Positions 9,144 to 18,027 of a DNA stretch of 64,000 nucleotides are shown one piece after another. The notes under the pieces are model-generated. The model searched no databases and had not been told where the DNA came from. It saw only the letters and a list, made by a program, of their open reading frames with translations. The first letter of the stretch is position 1. Every line of letters starts with the position of its first letter. The stretch spans positions 62,001-126,000 of the forward strand of contig CAVRNI010000033.1 of NCBI GenBank assembly GCA_963722415.1, given 5' to 3'. The position numbers and the translations under genes are program-made. Source of the stretch: JALOLG01 sp963722415 (GTDB lineage Bacteria > Actinomycetota > Acidimicrobiia > Acidimicrobiales > Ilumatobacteraceae).

Positions 9144-9226
9144 CCCAGGGGGTGTGTCAGCGTTGGGCCCCGCGCCGGCCGACCCGTCGGGAGCGCTGGT
9201 GGCAAACTCGTGGACCCGCCCCTGGC

Positions 9227-9232
9227 TACCGT
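9227..9232 (+). promoter_or_regulatory. -10 hexamer TACCGT upstream of the CopC/CopD-like gene
   Basis: TACCGT ends 8 nt before the GTG at 9241. Divergent to the dnaX promoter. Confidence 0.4.
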
Positions 9233-9240
9233 GGTCGGCG

Positions 9241-11109
9241 GTGAAGGTTCGAACCGGTGTTCCGTCGCGGTTTCTGCTCGCCTCGGCGGCGGCGATCGGA
9301 ATCGTGCTCCTCGCGGCGCCGGTCGTCGGCGCGCAGGACGAAACCGAGAACTCGTTGAGCTCGGTGTCGCCCGCTGACGGCGACACGCTCAGCGCATCGC
9401 CGGCGGAGCTGGTGTTCACGTTCACGCGCGAGCTCGGTGCTGACCACAAGCTCACGGCGCCCGTCTCGTGCGACACACAGCCGCAGAACACCGGCGTCCC
9501 GCAGATCGGCGACAACGACGAGCGCATCGTCACGGTCGAGATCCTCACGCCGCTCCCGCGCGGCGGGTGCAGCGTGGCGTGGGTCCTTCGTGACGAACTG
9601 GACCAGACGATCACCGAGGGGCGCTTCGCGTTCTCCGTCCAGAACGACCCTCCGGTGACGGAGGCCGAAGCAGCTGCCGAGACACCGACCGAGACGACCG
9701 TGCCGGTGGCCGCGGGGGTCACGGACGACGACAACCAGGGCAGCACCGGCGGCGCCGAGTGGCTCGGCCGAGTGTTGTCGACGCTCGGCATCATGATCAT
9801 CTTCGGCGCGCTCGTGCTGATCGGCGTCGCCTGGCCCGAGGGGCCCGAGTACGTGATCACCGTGCGGTTCTTGCGCTCGATGTGGGCGTTGGCGCTGATC
9901 GGGACCGTGCTGTTCCTCGTGGCGTTCACCGCCGACGCGACCGGCCGATCCCTCGGCGCCTCGCTCAGCCCATCGGCCTGGTTCGACCTCGCCGATGCCG
10001 GCTGGCCAGGGCGGGCGGCGATCGCCCGCCTCGTCCTCGTCATCGCCACTGGCTGGGTGGTGATGCGACCCGAGCGGGTCATCGACCCGACCACGCAGTT
10101 GCCCGCGTTCGGCATCCCGTTGCTCGCCATCGTGGCCGTCGGGCTGAGTCGGACGGGCGGCGACTTCCCCGCGATCGGTGTGCTGGCCGGCATCGGTCAT
10201 GCCCTGGCGGCGGCGGTGTGGGTGGGTGGCGTGACGCTCGTCGCCCGTGTCGTGTTGGCCGGGCCAGGTGACGACGACCTGGTGCAGGCAGTGCGCGGCT
10301 TCAGCCGCATCTCGCTGCCGGCGATCCTCGGCACCATCATCACCGGCGTCATCCAGCTCATCCGTCTCGACGGCGGTTCGCTGTTCAGCAGCGGCCACGG
10401 ACGGCTCCTGCTGTTCAAGGCCGTTGTCGTCGCGGTCATGGTGTTCGTCGCCGTCACGACTCGCCAGATGGTGTCGGCGCGCCTCGCCCGCGCGCAGGAG
10501 ATGACGGTCCCCCTCGCCGATCGCTTCCGGCGCGCCTTCAGCGCGGAGGCGGCGATCGGGCTCGTCGTCGTGATGCTCAGCGGTTGGCTGCTCGCGCTCA
10601 CGCCACCGCGGATCGTCGAGACCGACAACGCGAACTATCCGGTGACCGTGCCGTTCGTCGACGACGCCACCGGGATCGACATCAACGTCAAGGTGACTCC
10701 CGCGGAAGTCGGCCGCAACGGGATCCGCGTCGAGGTCATGGCTCCCGAACAGATCTCGAACCTCGTGCTGCTGTTCGTGCCACCGGCCGGTTCGACCGCC
10801 CACCCGGTCGAGCAGTCGATCCCCAACCTGACCGAGGTCGGCGCGGCCGTGCTCAAGGCATCCGACGGGATCCCGCTCGAGGACGCCGGCACCTGGACGA
10901 TCCAGCTCAGCGTCGTCACGGCCACCGGCGCCCTCACCGGGGCGACGAGCAGCTTCGACGTCGCGGCCGCCGAGGACGGAGTGGGTACGACGGTCACACC
11001 GCCGATCGTGACCAACGTGATCGACCCCGCCACCTCCACGACGACGACGGTCGCCACGGCGCCGCCCGGCACGACCGGCGACACGACCGCCGGCACCGCC
11101 GCCCCCTGA
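9241..11109 (+). CDS. CopC/CopD-like membrane protein
   Basis: 622 residues from a GTG start. A signal sequence (residues 1-33, cleaving near VVGAQ) is followed by a CopC-like immunoglobulin-type domain (SVSPADGDTL, ASPAELVFTFTREL), then a series of about eight membrane segments matching the CopD family, a second extracytoplasmic beta-type domain, and a Thr/Ala-rich tail. CopC normally starts with a copper-binding histidine right after the signal peptide; here that position region reads QDETENSL, so copper binding through that residue is doubtful. Possible role: copper delivery or uptake across the membrane, or only a fold relative. Flanked by dnaX (divergent) and ligC (convergent). Confidence 0.75.
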   Translation: MKVRTGVPSRFLLASAAAIGIVLLAAPVVGAQDETENSLSSVSPADGDTLSASPAELVFTFTRELGADHKLTAPVSCDTQPQNTGVPQIGDNDERIVTVEILTPLPRGGCSVAWVLRDELDQTITEGRFAFSVQNDPPVTEAEAAAETPTETTVPVAAGVTDDDNQGSTGGAEWLGRVLSTLGIMIIFGALVLIGVAWPEGPEYVITVRFLRSMWALALIGTVLFLVAFTADATGRSLGASLSPSAWFDLADAGWPGRAAIARLVLVIATGWVVMRPERVIDPTTQLPAFGIPLLAIVAVGLSRTGGDFPAIGVLAGIGHALAAAVWVGGVTLVARVVLAGPGDDDLVQAVRGFSRISLPAILGTIITGVIQLIRLDGGSLFSSGHGRLLLFKAVVVAVMVFVAVTTRQMVSARLARAQEMTVPLADRFRRAFSAEAAIGLVVVMLSGWLLALTPPRIVETDNANYPVTVPFVDDATGIDINVKVTPAEVGRNGIRVEVMAPEQISNLVLLFVPPAGSTAHPVEQSIPNLTEVGAAVLKASDGIPLEDAGTWTIQLSVVTATGALTGATSSFDVAAAEDGVGTTVTPPIVTNVIDPATSTTTTVATAPPGTTGDTTAGTAAP

Positions 11110-11136
11110 TCGACTATCGCGGCATCGATCTGCGAG

Positions 11137-12207
11137 TCAGGTGGCCAAGAGGTCCTCGAAGCGCACCGGCGTGGCGACGTCGAGCTGCTCGTAGCCGCAA
11201 CTCTCCGGTGTGCGGTCGGGACGCCAGCGCACGAAGCGCACGCCGTGGCGGAAGCGACCCGCCTCGAGTTGACCGAACGTGACCTCGGCGACCCGCTCGA
11301 CGCGGAGGGGCACCCACGACAGGTCCTTGCCCGCGTTCCAGCGGCTGCCCCCGCCGGGCATCCGGTTGTCGGCGTGCGCCTCCATCTCGGCCCAGTCCCG
11401 CCACGGGTGGCCGACGAGCGCATCGTGGGTGAGCGGCTCGAGCTCGTCGAGGAGTTGCGCCCGAAAGGCGACGGTGAACCCGGCCGCGACACCGACGTGG
11501 TGCAGGCGACCATCGGTGTCGTTCAAGCCGAGGAGGAGCGATCCGACACCCTTGCCGTCCTTGTGGACGCGGTAGCCGGCCACCGCGCAATCGGCCGTGC
11601 GCTCGTGCTTGACCTTGATCATCGTGCGCTTGTCGGGCGTGTACACGTCGTCGAGGCGCTTCGCGACGACGCCGTCGAGCCCGGCACCTTCGAACGTCGA
11701 GAACCACGACTCGGCGACGGCTCGGTCGGTGCTCGACGGCGTGAGGAACACGGGTGCGCTGTAGCGCAGCTCCGTCTCGAGGAGCGCCCGCCGCTCACGC
11801 AACGTCGAGTCGAGCAACGCCCGGTCGCCGAGTGCCAGCAGGTCGAACGCGACGAACGACGACGGTGTCTCGCCGGCCAGCATCCGGACGCGCGAGGCGG
11901 CGGGATGGATCCGCTGCAGCAACGCGTCGAAGTTCAGGCCGCGACCATCGCGGTCGGGCACGACGATCTCGCCGTCGACGATGCACCGGTCGGGGAGCCG
12001 CTCGCCAAGGGGTTCGAGGAGCTCGGGGAAGTAGCGGTTGAACGGCTTCTCGTTGCGGCTCGCGAGCTGGATGTCGTCGCCGTCGCGGAACACGATGCAG
12101 CGAAAGCCGTCCCACTTCGGCTCGAACAGCCAGCCGTCGCCCGGAGGAATCTCGCGCGCGAGCTTCGCCAACATCGGCTTGATCGGCGGGGCCAGCGGCA
12201 ACGTCAT
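11137..12207 (-). CDS. ligC: ATP-dependent DNA ligase, LigC type
   Basis: 356 residues from the ATG at 12205-12207, the size of mycobacterial LigC. The adenylation domain has the nucleotidyl-lysine motif EPKWDGFR (motif I), the VDGEIVV block (motif III), VAFDLLALG, GLDGVVAKR (motif IV) and IKVKHERTADC (motif V), followed by an OB-fold with PLRVERVAEVTFGQLE. LigC ligases act in minor repair routes, for example base-excision repair or backup end joining. No Ku or polymerase domain gene is adjacent. A longer reading frame starts at 12243 but would begin inside the palindromic repeat, so the internal ATG is preferred. Confidence 0.9.
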   Translation of the reverse strand: MTLPLAPPIKPMLAKLAREIPPGDGWLFEPKWDGFRCIVFRDGDDIQLASRNEKPFNRYFPELLEPLGERLPDRCIVDGEIVVPDRDGRGLNFDALLQRIHPAASRVRMLAGETPSSFVAFDLLALGDRALLDSTLRERRALLETELRYSAPVFLTPSSTDRAVAESWFSTFEGAGLDGVVAKRLDDVYTPDKRTMIKVKHERTADCAVAGYRVHKDGKGVGSLLLGLNDTDGRLHHVGVAAGFTVAFRAQLLDELEPLTHDALVGHPWRDWAEMEAHADNRMPGGGSRWNAGKDLSWVPLRVERVAEVTFGQLEAGRFRHGVRFVRWRPDRTPESCGYEQLDVATPVRFEDLLAT

Positions 12208-12242
12208 GTCGAGCTCACCGCGCCCAGTGTGCCCCACCCCCA

Positions 12243-12295
12243 CCGTTCTGTCTGCTTCAGATTGCCCGTGGGGTCATCTGACGCAGACAGAACGG
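12243..12295. repeat. CTGTCTGC-family palindrome, copy A
   Basis: Left arm CCGTTCTGTCTGCTTCAGAT (12243-12262), right arm 12276-12295 with GCAGACAG and outer AACGG. Located 5 nt past the stop of the minus-strand aldehyde dehydrogenase. Likely transcription terminator; no U tract. Confidence 0.75.
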
Positions 12296-12299
12296 AGGG

Positions 12300-13821
12300 T
12301 CAGGTGTCGATGTCGAAGTGGACGCCTTGGGCGAGGGGGAGGGCGCTCGAGTAGTTCACCGTGTTGGTGGCCCGGCGCATGTACGCCTTCCAGGCGTCGG
12401 AGCCGGATTCGCGGCCGCCTCCGGTCTCCTTCTCCCCGCCGAAGGCGCCGCCGATCTCGGCGCCGGAGGGGCCGATGTTGACGTTGGCGATGCCACAGTC
12501 GCTGCCGGCCGCGCCGATGAACCGCTCGGCCTCGCGCAGATCGGTGGTGAAGATGCTCGACGCCAAACCTTGCGGCACGCCGTTGTGGAGGGCGACGGCC
12601 TCGTCGAGGTCGTCGTAGGCGAGCGCGTACAGGATCGGCGCGAACGTCTCGGTGCGGACGATCTCGGTCTGCGACGGCATCGCCACCACCGCGGGCCGGG
12701 CGTAGATACGCGTCTTCGGCCTCGTCGGCGAGCGCACGCTCGCCACCGGCCACGATCTTGCCGCCGTCGTCGCCGGCGGTCGCCAGCGCCGCCTGCATGC
12801 GGTCGTACGACCCGGCGTCGATCAGCGGGCCGACGAGTGTGCCCTCGGCGAGCGGGTCGCCGATCGGCAGCGTCGCGTAGGCGCGGCCGATGCGCTCGAC
12901 GAGTTGGTCGTGGACCGAACGATGGACGATGAGACGGCGCAACGACGTGCACCGCTGGCCGGCCGTGCCCGCCGCCGAGAAGACGATGCCCCGCAGCGCC
13001 AGGTCGAGGTCGGCCGACGGTGCGACGATCGCCGCGTTGTTCCCACCCAGCTCGAGGATCGAACGGGCGAATCGGCCCGCCACGACGGGCGCGACGCGGC
13101 GCCCCATCGCCGTCGAACCGGTTGCCGAGACGATCGGCACTGCATCGTGGGCGACGAGCGCCGCACCCACGTCCGCGCCACCGAGCAGCACCTGGTTGAG
13201 ATGGTCCGGCGCGTCGGTCTCGGCAGCCGCCCGCTCGAACAACGCACTGCAGGCGAGCGCCGTGAGTGGCGTCTTGTCGCTCGGCTTCCAGATCACCGGG
13301 TCGCCGCACACGAGCGCCAGCGCGGCGTTCCACGACCACACCGCGACGGGGAAGTTGAAGGCGGTGATGACGGCGACCGGCCCCATCGGGTGCCACGACT
13401 CCATCAGCCGGTGGCCTGGCCGCTCGCTGGCGATCGTGAGACCGTGCAGTTGTCGTGAGAGACCGACCGCGAAGTCGCAGATGTCGATCATCTCCTGGAC
13501 CTCGCCGAGGCCCTCCGAGCGGATCTTGCCGGTCTCGATCGACACCAGCTCACCGAGCTCGTTCTTGTGCTCGCGGAGCAGCTCGCCGAGCCGCCGCACG
13601 GTCGCCCCGCGCACCGGACCGGGTGTCTCGCGCCACGTCTCGAACGCGGTCATCGCCTTGGCGACGGCGTCGGCGACGTCACCGGCCGCACCGACCGGGC
13701 CGAGCGACCCGCCGGTGATCGGCGTGCGGGCCGACTGGTCGCCGTCGGTGGTCTTCGCCCCGCACACGCCGAGGATGCGGTCGACGTGGGCGCTCAACGC
13801 TTGGGTCGTGGGAACGCTCAT
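12300..13821 (-). CDS. Aldehyde dehydrogenase, ALDH7 (aminoadipate-semialdehyde) type, one frame break
   Basis: About 506 residues once one break is repaired. NAD(P)-dependent oxidation of a semialdehyde. Catalytic Cys in AGTAGQRCTSLRRL and the general-base Glu in ELGGNNAAIV are present. The C-terminus TVNYSSALPLAQGVHFDI is typical of ALDH7/antiquitin, whose substrate is alpha-aminoadipate semialdehyde in lysine breakdown. The frame changes at about 12705 (GCG TAT, extra base, TAC GCC), a +1 insertion, after which homology continues perfectly; probable sequencing error or a recent mutation. Its ATG overlaps the stop of the upstream aminotransferase (ATGA), so both are coupled; together they could deaminate and oxidise lysine or a related diamine. 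Confidence 0.85.
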
Positions 13822-15113
13822 GACAAAGATTCGCACGCGTCGGCGAGGATCGCGACGGCCGCGTCGGCCTGCTCGATCGTCACCACGAGCGGTGGCGCCA
13901 TCCGGATCGCCCGCTCGCCACACGTCAGCACCAGCAACCCGCGCTCGAAGCACGCTCGCTGGAGCGCCTCGGCGGTGTCGTGGTCGGGTGTGTCGATGCC
14001 GATCATCAACCCGCGACCACGCACGTCGGTGATCACCGGGTGCTTCGCCTGCATGGCACGGAGTGCGGCGAGGAGGTGGTCGCCCACGGTCGCCGCGTTG
14101 GCGGCCAGCCCGCCTTCGACGAGATCGAGCGTGGCGACAGCGGCGGCGCAGGCGACCGGGTTGCCCCCGAACGTCGAGCCGTGGCGCCCCGGAGGCCAGT
14201 CCATGATGTCGGCCCTGGCGATCAGTGCCGACAGTGGCAGCCCGCTGGCGAGGCCCTTGCCGGCGCAGATCACGTCCGGCACGACACCGTCGTGCTCGCA
14301 CGCCCACATCGTTCCCGTGCGCCCGATGCCGCTCTGCACCTCGTCCATCACGAGCAGGATCCCGTGGCGGTCGCAGAGGTCACGCAGGTCGGCGAGCCAG
14401 CCGGCGGGCGGCACGATGTAGCCACCCTCGCCCTGGATCGGCTCGACGAAGATCGCCGCCACGTCGTTCGGCTCCGTGAGGCGCTTGAACAGGACCTGCT
14501 CGATGTAGGCGGCGCCGTCGAGCTCGGCCTGCCCGGCGAACGGGGCATGGAAGGCGCCCCCCATCAAGCTGCCGAACCCGCCGCGCTGGCGGGCCTTCGA
14601 CGCGGTCAGCGAGAGGCTGCCGAGCGAGCGACCGTGGAAGGCGCCGAAGAAGGCGATCACGTTCGGCCGCCCGGTGAAGTGGCGAGCCAGCTTGATCGCG
14701 CCTTCGACGGCCTCCGTTCCCGAGTTGGCCAGGAACACCTTCGCCGGCCGCATCGGCACGCTGGCGGCCAGGCGTTCGCAGATCTCGGCGTAGACGGGCA
14801 GGTAGAAGTCGCTCGAGCAGTAGTGCAGGACTTCGTCGACCTGAACGTGGATCGCGGCGTTCACCTTCGGGTGCGCGTGGCCGGCGGCCGTGACCGCGAT
14901 GCCGGCATTGAAGTCGAGGAAGCGGTTGCCGTCGACGTCCTCGATGATGCAACCGGCACCGCGCCGCACGACGAGGGGGTACACGCGTGTCAGTGACGGG
15001 CTGGTCACCCGCTCGTCGCGTTCGATGACCCGGCGGGCGTTCGGTCCGGGCAACTCGGTGAGGATCTGCGGCTGCACGAGGCTGGCCAGGTCGTCGCTGG
15101 TGATCAGGGTCAT
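13818..15113 (-). CDS. Class III PLP-dependent aminotransferase
   Basis: 431 residues from the second ATG of an ATGATG pair (15113); the first (15116) is equally in frame, but the GGAG at 15119-15122 is better spaced (5 nt) for the second. Fold-type I class III enzyme: FLANSGTEAVEGA binds the cofactor phosphate, VMDEVQSGIGRTG holds the PLP-ring Asp, and ICAGKGLASG holds the Schiff-base Lys. Closest family resemblance is to GABA/ornithine/lysine omega-aminotransferases. Translationally coupled to an ALDH7-type dehydrogenase and divergent from a P5C-type dehydrogenase, which supports catabolism of lysine, ornithine or GABA; the exact substrate cannot be read from sequence. Confidence 0.85.
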   Translation of the reverse strand: MTLITSDDLASLVQPQILTELPGPNARRVIERDERVTSPSLTRVYPLVVRRGAGCIIEDVDGNRFLDFNAGIAVTAAGHAHPKVNAAIHVQVDEVLHYCSSDFYLPVYAEICERLAASVPMRPAKVFLANSGTEAVEGAIKLARHFTGRPNVIAFFGAFHGRSLGSLSLTASKARQRGGFGSLMGGAFHAPFAGQAELDGAAYIEQVLFKRLTEPNDVAAIFVEPIQGEGGYIVPPAGWLADLRDLCDRHGILLVMDEVQSGIGRTGTMWACEHDGVVPDVICAGKGLASGLPLSALIARADIMDWPPGRHGSTFGGNPVACAAAVATLDLVEGGLAANAATVGDHLLAALRAMQAKHPVITDVRGRGLMIGIDTPDHDTAEALQRACFERGLLVLTCGERAIRMAPPLVVTIEQADAAVAILADACESLS

Positions 15114-15271
15114 CATGGCTCCGTGTCGTCGAGTGAGGATGATCGGCGTGGGACGCGCCGGTGCGTCGGTGCCGCCGCCCCGCCCATTCTGGCATGACTG
15201 TTCCACTCTGTCACTTGGGCGGAGCGCTTCAACCAAGGGTATCCGTGGCGATCGCGCGAAACTGCGGCCCC

Positions 15272-16831
15272 ATGGCCGCCTTCCGTGTCACATACGCGAC
15301 GCTTTCCGCCGACGACGACGAGTTGCAGGCGTCGTACGACACCGCCGTCGAGACGGCCAGGTTGGGACTCGGGGCGTTCCATCCGCTCCGCGTCGGGACG
15401 CACGAGACGGTGTCCGCCGACTCGTTCGCCACCCGCTCCCCGATCGACAACGACGTGGTGGTGGGGGTGTTCGCCGAGGCCGCGGCGGCCGACGTCGACG
15501 ACGCCGTCACGTGCGCCGCCGAGGCGTTCGAGGAATGGTCGTCGACACCGTGGCGGGAACGGGTCGCGATCCTCGATCGTGTCGCCGACCTGATCTCCGA
15601 CCGCAGTGTCGAGCACGCCGCGCACATGGCGTGGGAGAACGGCAAGAACCGCCTGGAGGCACTCGGCGAGGTCGAGGAAGCGGCCGATCTGATCCGCTAC
15701 TACACGCACGCGATGGTCGAACACGAAGGCTTCGACGTTCCGATGGAGCGGTTCAGCGAGGCGGAGGCGACGCGCGACGTGATGCGGCCGTATGGCGTGT
15801 GGGGCGTCATCGCCCCGTTCAACTACCCGGCTGCGCTCGTCGCCGGCCCGGCGGGCGCCGCACTCGTCGCCGGCAACACGGTCGTCATCAAGCCGTCCGA
15901 GATCGGCTCGTTGTGCGGACACCTGACGTACGACGCGTTCGTCGATGGAGGTGTGCCGCCCGGCGTCATCAACCTCGTGACCGGAGCGGGCGACCAGGCG
16001 GGCGCCGCGCTCGTCGGCGACAACCGACTCGGCGGTCTCACGTTCACCGGTTCGAGCGGCGTCGGGATGTCGATCATCCACGCCTTCTCGTCGTCGCACC
16101 CCCGTCCGGCGATCTGCGAGATGGGTGGCAAGAACCCGGTGATCGTCGCCGCGTCGGCCGATCTCGCGCTGGCGGTCGAGGGCACGGCCCGCTCGGCGTT
16201 CGGGTTCGGCGGCCAGAAGTGCTCGGCCGCGTCGCGGGTGTTCGTGCACGAGTCACTGGTCGACGAGTTCTGCGACCGCCTGGTGACCCGCGCCGACGCC
16301 ATCCCCCGGGTCGGCCCGCTCGAGCGCGACGGGTTCTTGTCGCCTGTCGTCGACGCCGCGGCGATCGAGCGTTACGACCAGGTCGTCGCCGACGCCAGGC
16401 TCACCGGCGAGGTGCTGTGCGGCGGGACCCGCCTCACCGACGGCGATCTCGGTCGCGGCAACTTCCTCGCGCCCACCGTCGTGCGCGTGCCCGACGACTC
16501 GATGATCTGGGACACCGAGCTGTTCGTGCCGCTCATCGCGGTCCGTTCCGTCGCCTCGCTCGACGAGGCGCTCGAGCGGGCCAACGCGGTGCCGTTCGGG
16601 TTGACGGCCGGCCTGTTCGCCACCGACCGATCAGAGATCGACCGCTTCCTCGACCGCATCGAGGCCGGCGTCGTGTACGTCAACCGGTCGGCGGGCGCCA
16701 CGACCGGCGCCTGGCCCGGCGTGCAGCCGTTCGGCGGTTGGAAGCGCTCGGGCACCGCCGGCAAGGCCGGCGGCGGCCCCTACTACCTGCAGCAGTACCT
16801 CCGCGAGCAGTCCCGCACGATCGTGTCCTAG
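15272..16831 (+). CDS. 1-pyrroline-5-carboxylate dehydrogenase-like aldehyde dehydrogenase
   Basis: 519 residues from the ATG at 15272; an earlier in-frame GTG exists at 15245. Oxidises glutamate semialdehyde to glutamate in proline/ornithine catabolism. Catalytic Cys in GFGGQKCSAASR, general base in EMGGKNPVIV, cofactor block FTGSSGVG. The C-terminal run QPFGGWKRSGTAGKAGG and REQSRTIVS is characteristic of the RocA/PutA-type P5C dehydrogenase branch. No proline dehydrogenase is next to it. Divergent from the class III aminotransferase, which could provide the semialdehyde if its substrate is ornithine. Confidence 0.83.
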   Translation: MAAFRVTYATLSADDDELQASYDTAVETARLGLGAFHPLRVGTHETVSADSFATRSPIDNDVVVGVFAEAAAADVDDAVTCAAEAFEEWSSTPWRERVAILDRVADLISDRSVEHAAHMAWENGKNRLEALGEVEEAADLIRYYTHAMVEHEGFDVPMERFSEAEATRDVMRPYGVWGVIAPFNYPAALVAGPAGAALVAGNTVVIKPSEIGSLCGHLTYDAFVDGGVPPGVINLVTGAGDQAGAALVGDNRLGGLTFTGSSGVGMSIIHAFSSSHPRPAICEMGGKNPVIVAASADLALAVEGTARSAFGFGGQKCSAASRVFVHESLVDEFCDRLVTRADAIPRVGPLERDGFLSPVVDAAAIERYDQVVADARLTGEVLCGGTRLTDGDLGRGNFLAPTVVRVPDDSMIWDTELFVPLIAVRSVASLDEALERANAVPFGLTAGLFATDRSEIDRFLDRIEAGVVYVNRSAGATTGAWPGVQPFGGWKRSGTAGKAGGGPYYLQQYLREQSRTIVS

Positions 16832-16845
16832 ACGCCCTCCCAGCC

Positions 16846-16888
16846 CGGTCACCGCCGGACCTCCTGTGATGGCCGATTTTGGTGACCG
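16846..16888. repeat. Intergenic repeat with TGGCCGATTTTGGTGACC core, copy 2
   Basis: Exact 18-mer at 16870-16887 shared with 36-53. Here CGGTCACC (16846-16853) pairs with GGTGACCG (16881-16888), while copy 1 uses different but again complementary arms. Lies in the convergent gap between two genes; probable bidirectional terminator. Confidence 0.55.
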
Positions 16889-16914
16889 AGGCGAGGGTGG
16901 CGGGTGGGGTGGTG

Positions 16915-17970
16915 TCACGGCGAGCAGAGGACGCGGTCGACGGGGAGGCCGGGTGCGGTGTGGCCGTCGACGCCCGTGACCGTGTCGGCGACGAACAGGG
17001 CGTTGGCGACGGACTCCTCGGAGGCGTCGACGACGGCGGTGAAGATGTCGTTCAGGGAGGCATCACCGACGATCTCGATCGAGACACGACCCGCCGCATG
17101 ACGCGGCAGGCGGTTGGTGGTCGAGACGGCGCAGAAGATGTCGCCGCTGCCGTTGTGGGCGACCGAACCGACACGCGCCAGCCCGAGCCCGACGCGGCGG
17201 GCGACGCGCGTGAGTTGACGGGCGTCGAGAGGGATGTCGGTGACCACGACGCCGATGCAGCTGCCGCCGGTGTCGAGCGTGGGCGCGGCGACGCGCTCGG
17301 CGGCGAGCGTCTCGCCGATGGGTTGCCCACCGAGACGGAGGAGTCGCATCCCGCCGAAGTTGCAGAGCAGCATCACGCCGACCGTGCCGAGGCCGTCGAG
17401 CACGCGCGAGGCGGTGCCGATGCCGCCCTTGTGACCCATCGTCACCATCCCCGTCCCCGCACCGACGACTCCTTCGGACATCGGTCCTTCGGTCGCGATC
17501 GCGATCGCCTCGCGGACGCGCTCGACGGTCACCCACCGCCGGCGGATGTCGTCGAGCCACGTGTCGTCGCATTCGCCGGCGACCGGGATCACGACCTCGT
17601 CGGCGCCGGCTTCGATCATCAGGTCGACGATCGCGTCGTAGGCCCGACCGACCGACGGTGTGCCGGTCAGCACGATCGGTGTCTCGAGGATGCCGCGTTC
17701 GACGATCTCGATCGAGCCGGTCAACTCGCCGGCGCCGTTCAGCACCGCCGTGCCGGCCGCCATCGGCCGGCGGTGCATCTCGCCCGGGTCGTCGGGGACG
17801 ATCGCGGTGACGCCGGTGCGGGCGATGCCGTCGGGCTCGTCGTGCCAGATCGTCACCTGCCCGACGCGCACGCCCGGCACGTCGGTGATCGCGTCGAGGG
17901 GACCGGACGGCAACGATCCGAATGTCAGTCCGAGGTCGCGGGCTCGCTGACGTGGGGACGGCGGTGGCAT
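16915..17970 (-). CDS. P1-family (DmpA-like) aminopeptidase/amidohydrolase
   Basis: 351 residues. DmpA-family proteins are N-terminal-nucleophile hydrolases that self-cleave before a Ser; here the likely site is DTGGS in the run GGSCIGVVVTDIPLD. Other family blocks: DAITDVPGVRVGQVT near the N-terminus, GAGTGM..HKGGIGTASR in the middle, and AHNGSGDIFCAVST near the end. Members cleave N-terminal residues from small peptides or amides, including D-amino-acid and beta-peptides. Start chosen at 17970 because a TAACCT -10 ends 7 nt upstream. It shares a divergent promoter region with the amidohydrolase gene at 18028. Confidence 0.87.
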   Translation of the reverse strand: MPPPSPRQRARDLGLTFGSLPSGPLDAITDVPGVRVGQVTIWHDEPDGIARTGVTAIVPDDPGEMHRRPMAAGTAVLNGAGELTGSIEIVERGILETPIVLTGTPSVGRAYDAIVDLMIEAGADEVVIPVAGECDDTWLDDIRRRWVTVERVREAIAIATEGPMSEGVVGAGTGMVTMGHKGGIGTASRVLDGLGTVGVMLLCNFGGMRLLRLGGQPIGETLAAERVAAPTLDTGGSCIGVVVTDIPLDARQLTRVARRVGLGLARVGSVAHNGSGDIFCAVSTTNRLPRHAAGRVSIEIVGDASLNDIFTAVVDASEESVANALFVADTVTGVDGHTAPGLPVDRVLCSP

Positions 17971-17977
17971 GCGGCGC

Positions 17978-17983
17978 AGGTTA
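17978..17983 (-). promoter_or_regulatory. Leaderless -10 TAACCT of the P1 peptidase gene
   Basis: Minus-strand TAACCT ends 7 nt before the ATG at 17970. Confidence 0.6.
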
Positions 17984-18014
17984 TGACGACCACGCGCGCC
18001 GCTCCGTCGATGAC

Positions 18015-18020
18015 TAGTTT
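18015..18020 (+). promoter_or_regulatory. Leaderless -10 TAGTTT of the HDAC-like gene
   Basis: TAGTTT ends 7 nt before the ATG at 18028 and decides between this start and an in-frame ATG at 18010, which would overlap the hexamer. Confidence 0.5.
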
Positions 18021-18027
18021 CCGGCCG

